From positions 558,001-622,000 of the forward strand of contig NZ_LMAF01000001.1 in NCBI RefSeq assembly GCF_001542875.1: 64,000 bases of DNA. Reading direction: 5' to 3'. The stretch comes from Erythrobacter sp. YT30. GTDB taxonomy: Bacteria > Pseudomonadota > Alphaproteobacteria > Sphingomonadales > Sphingomonadaceae. Positions 63,571 to 64,000 of this stretch are shown here, one piece after another; within the stretch, counting starts at the first letter, position 1, and each line of letters starts with the position of its first letter. The position numbers were made by a program, and so were the translations under genes. The notes beneath the pieces are model-generated. The model was not told the DNA's origin. It saw nothing but the letters and a program-made list of their open reading frames with translations, and ran no database searches.

Positions 63571-64000
63571 TTAGTCGAGCGCGAGCGCAACCCTTCCGCA
63601 TACATCGGCCAGCATTGTCGCCCAGCGCGCCTGATCTGCACGAGTGGCGATCAAGTCCTGTCTGATCTCAATGGCGCAATAATATCGCCCGTGCGCTTCG
63701 GCATGGCGATTCATTGTCGCGTTCAGTTCTTTGCCTGAATACGGTTCGTTGTCGCCGACCGTCAGCCCCTGTTCGCCAAACAACCGAATAGCATGGAGCG
63801 CGGCGCGATCATCCTCGTTGTACAGAAGGCTCACCTCCCATGGCCGCTCTTCATCGCTGGTTGCCATCTCGGGCGTAAAGCTATGAAGCGAGATAATCAG
63901 CTCAGGCTTTGCTGCATCGAGCCATTTCGCCAGCGCATCATGATAAGGCCGATAGAACCGCTCGAGCCGCGCTTCAACGTCGGCTCCGATATTCCCTGGA
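63571..64000 (-). CDS. N-formylglutamate amidohydrolase-like protein (C-terminal part)
   Basis: The gene runs off the right edge; about 143 residues are visible, ending at TAA 63573-63571. The frame continues through the window end ([20 protein letters not shown]). A metal-site-like SLHSF, then [17 protein letters not shown] and [20 protein letters not shown], match the N-formylglutamate amidohydrolase family, which hydrolyses N-formylated amino acids or predicts deformylase-like roles. The 5' end is missing, so the start is not determinable. It lies just before ilvD on the same strand. Confidence 0.83.
   Translation of the reverse strand, partial: PGNIGADVEARLERFYRPYHDALAKWLDAAKPELIISLHSFTPEMATSDEERPWEVSLLYNEDDRAALHAIRLFGEQGLTVGDNEPYSGKELNATMNRHAEAHGRYYCAIEIRQDLIATRADQARWATMLADVCGRVALALD

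Noticed and set aside
1-64000. CRISPR arrays, tRNA or rRNA genes, insertion sequences or prophage genes
   Set aside because: No regular repeat/spacer pattern, no tRNA-like clover with CCA end, and no transposase or integrase motifs were seen.

Overview
The window is chromosomal DNA of an alphaproteobacterium, most likely Sphingomonadales, family Erythrobacteraceae. The main reasons are the complete separate-subunit nuo operon with a short NuoG and a C-terminally tailed NuoC, the MATF-type SdhB, the GWWQR-ended RNase E with an acidic insertion in its S1 domain, and the complete XrtA (exosortase A) exopolysaccharide locus in its sphingomonad form. No rRNA, tRNA, IS element, phage gene or CRISPR array was seen. 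Genes are tightly packed, often with ATGA or TGATG stop/start overlaps, and only one gene-free stretch exceeds 300 bases (upstream of rne).

Layout. (1) Positions 1-14.7 kb, minus strand: nuoA-B-C-D-E-F-G-H-I-J-K-L-M and the start of nuoN, for respiratory complex I. Five extra small genes sit between nuoD and nuoI: three small membrane proteins, a DUF3291 protein and a lipoprotein-like protein. (2) 14.8-23.4 kb: an aldehyde dehydrogenase, a thiolase, an SH3-domain exported protein, a D-2-hydroxyacid dehydrogenase, then a minus-strand operon fabA-fabB-fabI followed by a DUF7079 gene, a GNAT gene and an alpha/beta hydrolase gene. (3) 23.5-29.5 kb, minus: amidase, penicillin-binding protein 1A, exported peroxiredoxin, prfB and a lipoprotein-like methyltransferase. 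(4) 29.5-32.6 kb, plus: a 430-base leader and rne. (5) 32.7-36.9 kb: an uncharacterised group of methyltransferase, PLP-fold enzyme, ATP-grasp ligase and SDR. (6) 37.1-39.6 kb, plus: sdhB, a hotdog thioesterase and zapE. (7) 39.6-40.6 kb, minus: a homologue of the DSF signal synthase RpfF. (8) 40.7-58.9 kb: the XrtA exopolysaccharide locus. One minus-strand operon carries export lipoprotein, chain-length protein, tyrosine autokinase, beta-barrel protein, ATPase, polysaccharide deacetylase, FemAB protein, glycosyltransferase, exosortase and amidotransferase. Beside it lie an acyl-CoA ligase/PLP-decarboxylase pair (minus) and a divergent GNAT/acyl-carrier-protein/two-hydrolase operon (plus). (9) 58.9-64.0 kb, minus: N-formylglutamate amidohydrolase-like gene (cut by the window edge), ilvD, a lipoprotein, the NAD(P)HX repair enzyme and an Fe-S RNA methyltransferase.

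How the parts may connect. The XrtA locus should make, modify and export a polysaccharide and provide a protein-sorting protease, yet no PEP-CTERM substrate is visible here. The neighbouring RpfF homologue suggests, by inference only, that a fatty-acid signal could control this surface programme. The best candidates for something undescribed are the PLP/ATP-grasp/methyltransferase/SDR group, the carrier-protein module of the XrtA locus, the extra genes inside nuo, and a small out-of-frame ORF that holds the only strong ribosome-binding site in front of sdhB.
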